From Scleromatobacter sp964418745 (GTDB lineage Bacteria; Pseudomonadota; Gammaproteobacteria; Burkholderiales; Burkholderiaceae_C): a DNA stretch of 64,000 nucleotides. The DNA lies in assembly GCA_964418745.1 (NCBI GenBank), contig CAYQMX010000020.1, positions 62,001 to 126,000 of the forward strand, read 5' to 3'. The position numbers and the translations under genes were made by a program. This document shows, piece by piece, positions 62,086-64,000 of this stretch. The stretch's first letter is position 1. Every line of letters starts with the position of its first letter. The notes beneath the pieces were generated by a model, which worked only from the letters and a program-made list of their open reading frames with translations, was not told where the DNA came from and ran no database searches.

Positions 62086-64000
62086 TCACATGTTCGGCGC
62101 CGGCACCGGCACGGGCAGCCGGATCCAGAAGGTGGCGCCCTGCCCCTTGGCGCTCTCGCCCCAGACCTTGCCGTTCATGCGTTCGACCGCCTTGCGCACG
62201 ATCGCCAGGCCGACGCCGGTGCCCGGGAATTCCTCGGCGCGGTGCAGGCGCTGGAAGATCTCGAAGATGCGGTCGTGGTAGCGCATGTCGAATCCGGGGC
62301 CGTTGTCGCGCACCCAGAGCAGCGCGTGGTCCGGTGCCCGCCGCGCACCGATCTCGATCGCGCGATCGGGCCGGCCGGCCGTGAACTTGATCGAGTTCTC
62401 GAGCAGGTTGCGCAGCGCCAGCACCAGGCCCTCGCGCTCGCCCAGCACCACCAGGTCGGCGTCGACCGCCCGGACCAGCGCGACGGCCTGGCCGACAAGG
62501 TCGCCGGCCACGCCCTCCAGCACCGTCGCCACGACCGGGGCCAGCAGCACCGGGCCGAGCTGCGGCCGGCCGCGCTCGACGCGCGAGTAGGCCAGCAGGT
62601 CGTCGATCAGGTCGCCCATGTGGGAGGTCGCCTTGCGGATCATCGAGACGAAGAAGCGACCCTCCTCGTCGAGCTTGTCCGCATGGTCGGATTCGAGCAG
62701 GCGGCTGTAGCCGTCGATGCCGCGCAGCGGCGCCTTCAGGTCGTGCGACACCGAGTACGTGAACGACTCCATCTCGCGGTGCTTGGCCTCCAGCTCCGCG
62801 GTGCGCTCGGCCACGCGCCGCTCAAGTTCGATGTTGAGCGTCCGGATCTCCTGGTCGGCGCGCCGGCGCTCGGTGATGTCGATCAGGAAGCCGTGCCAGA
62901 CGACGCCGCCCTCGCCCTCGCGCACCGGCATCGAGTGCGCCTCGACGCAACGCTCGCCGCCCGGCGCGAGCGGCACGCGGAACGTGGCCAGCCACGCGCT
63001 GCCCAGGCCGGCCGACAACTGCAGCGACGCGGCGACCGCGGCGCGGTCGTCGGGGTGCACCAGGTCCAGCAGGTCGATGCCGCGCTCGACCAGCGTGTCG
63101 GCATCGACGCCCAGCAGGTCGCGGATGGCCGGGCTCGCGAACGTGAACTCGCCGCGGCCGTCGGGATGCTGGCGATAGGAATGCACCGCGCCGGGCGCCG
63201 TCGCGACGATGCGCTCCAGGCGCTGCTGGGCGAGCCGGTGCGCGCTTTCCAGGGCCTCGCTGGTGCGCGCCAGCGTGATGTCCTCGGCGAAGCCGGCCAT
63301 GTAGCGCATGCGCCCGTTCGCGTCGAACAGCGGAAAGCCGCGGCCACGGATCCAGACGACGCGGCCGTCGGGCCGGTTCACGCGGTACTCCGTCTCGTAG
63401 AAGCCGGCGGCGTTGGCGTGCTGGGCCGCGTCGGCCACGCGCTGGCGGTCGGCCGGGTCGACGCCATCCAGCCAGTGCACCAGGTTCTCGAACAGCGGCG
63501 CCGCGGGCCGGCCCCAGATGCGCTCGTAGGCCGAATTCATGTACAGCAGCTTCTGCGAGCGCGGGTCGACGATCCACATCAGGTCCAGCGAATGGTCGCC
63601 GAACATGCGCAGCAGCTGCTCGTTCTCGTGGGCCTGGCGGGTCGCATTGCGTTCGTCGGTGAAATCGGTGAACGAGACCACCACGCCGCGGCCCCGGCCC
63701 TCGCCCAGCGCCGCCACCGGCGTGGCGCGCGCCCGCACCCAGCGCCGGCCGTGGTGCGTGGTCTGCACGACGACCACGCCGGTGGTCGTCGTGCCGTCGC
63801 CGTGCAGGGCCCGCCACACCGGGCGCTGCTCCTCGGGCATGGGCACGCCCTGCTCGTCGGACTGGGCCCAGCCGAGGTCGTCGATGCGCTGGCCCAGCGC
63901 ACCGTCGCCCAGCCCCAGCAGCCGGCGCGCGGCGGGGTTGGCATCGACGATGCGCAGCTCCTCGTCGAACCAGAGAACGCCCGATTCGAGCGCGTCGAGG
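62086..64000 (-). CDS. Multi-PAS sensor histidine kinase, N-terminus beyond right edge
   Basis: The frame stays open to the right edge, so the start is outside; about 638 residues are visible. It has at least three PAS domains: one partly seen at the edge (GVLWFDEELRIVDANPAARRLLG), one with DLMWIVDPRSQKLLYMNSAY, and one with TFASPAIRDLLGVDADTL. A coiled coil leads to HisKA with the phospho-His in YSVSHDLKAPLRGIDGYSRLL, and HATPase_c with NLLENSIKF, NGPGFD and GTGVGLAIVRK. No membrane helix is visible in this part, so it is probably a soluble sensor. It heads an operon with two receiver-containing proteins. Confidence 0.93.
   Translation of the reverse strand, partial: LDALESGVLWFDEELRIVDANPAARRLLGLGDGALGQRIDDLGWAQSDEQGVPMPEEQRPVWRALHGDGTTTTGVVVVQTTHHGRRWVRARATPVAALGEGRGRGVVVSFTDFTDERNATRQAHENEQLLRMFGDHSLDLMWIVDPRSQKLLYMNSAYERIWGRPAAPLFENLVHWLDGVDPADRQRVADAAQHANAAGFYETEYRVNRPDGRVVWIRGRGFPLFDANGRMRYMAGFAEDITLARTSEALESAHRLAQQRLERIVATAPGAVHSYRQHPDGRGEFTFASPAIRDLLGVDADTLVERGIDLLDLVHPDDRAAVAASLQLSAGLGSAWLATFRVPLAPGGERCVEAHSMPVREGEGGVVWHGFLIDITERRRADQEIRTLNIELERRVAERTAELEAKHREMESFTYSVSHDLKAPLRGIDGYSRLLESDHADKLDEEGRFFVSMIRKATSHMGDLIDDLLAYSRVERGRPQLGPVLLAPVVATVLEGVAGDLVGQAVALVRAVDADLVVLGEREGLVLALRNLLENSIKFTAGRPDRAIEIGARRAPDHALLWVRDNGPGFDMRYHDRIFEIFQRLHRAEEFPGTGVGLAIVRKAVERMNGKVWGESAKGQGATFWIRLPVPVPAPNM

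Overview
The window is about 70% GC, densely coded and transcribed from both strands. Gene content and order point to a betaproteobacterium of the order Burkholderiales, probably near the Leptothrix/Rubrivivax/Methylibium or Comamonadaceae group. The main evidence is the lepA-lepB-DUF4845-rnc-era-recO-pdxJ-acpS-nagZ string and rluC divergent from rne. This placement is inferred from gene order and protein motifs, not from a database search.

Layout. 1-7.4 kb: tail of an unidentified gene, a DsbA/FrnE-like oxidoreductase, an unknown anchored protein, a putrescine-type FAD oxidase plus glutamine-synthetase-like pair divergent from a MocR regulator, and a membrane diguanylate cyclase preceded by a possible leader peptide. 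7.4-11.8 kb: Kup potassium and CorA magnesium transporters and a second diguanylate cyclase. 11.9-15.2 kb: rluC, a HAD phosphatase, a Rieske protein and an SppA peptidase in one minus-strand run. 15.2-19.8 kb: rne with a leader of about 780 nt, then a small lipoprotein and a clear terminator. 19.9-29.1 kb: the long minus-strand housekeeping run lepA to nagZ, ending in an FGE-fold lipoprotein. 29.1-29.8 kb: an AT-richer non-coding stretch with a candidate small RNA, a DnaA-box-like cluster and tRNA-Arg(CCU). 30-36 kb: CtpA protease, MoeB/ThiF-like enzyme, LOG protein, arginase and a peptide-binding protein. 36-41 kb: two membrane histidine kinases (one lacking the phospho-accepting histidine) flanking a DUF429 protein. 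41-46.2 kb: DMT transporter, GST, Rhizobium-type asparaginase, an Hsp20 pair with two small genes, and a patatin phospholipase. 46.2-54.7 kb: a complete histidine-utilisation locus, hutHU divergent from hutCDIGF. 54.7-59 kb: a Gly/His-rich secreted protein, a VOC protein, OmpW and a secreted hydrolase. 59-64 kb: a signalling operon of multi-PAS kinase, stand-alone receiver, and a REC-REC-PAS-GGDEF-EAL protein; the kinase runs off the right edge.

The hut genes encode the five-step route: histidine to urocanate (HutH), imidazolonepropionate (HutU), formiminoglutamate (HutI), formylglutamate (HutF) and glutamate (HutG), under HutC. One perfect palindrome lies between two facing promoters and can control both arms. 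Nitrogen salvage recurs in the window (putrescine genes, arginase, asparaginase, hut). Cyclic-di-GMP signalling is also prominent (three GGDEF proteins).

I saw no CRISPR array, insertion sequence, integrase or phage gene, and no multi-gene system that is plainly new. The most novel-looking signals are the candidate small RNA and DnaA-box cluster upstream of lepA, the histidine-less sensor kinase, the coupled leader peptide of the first diguanylate cyclase, and the compact hut regulatory region with a possibly leaderless hutC.
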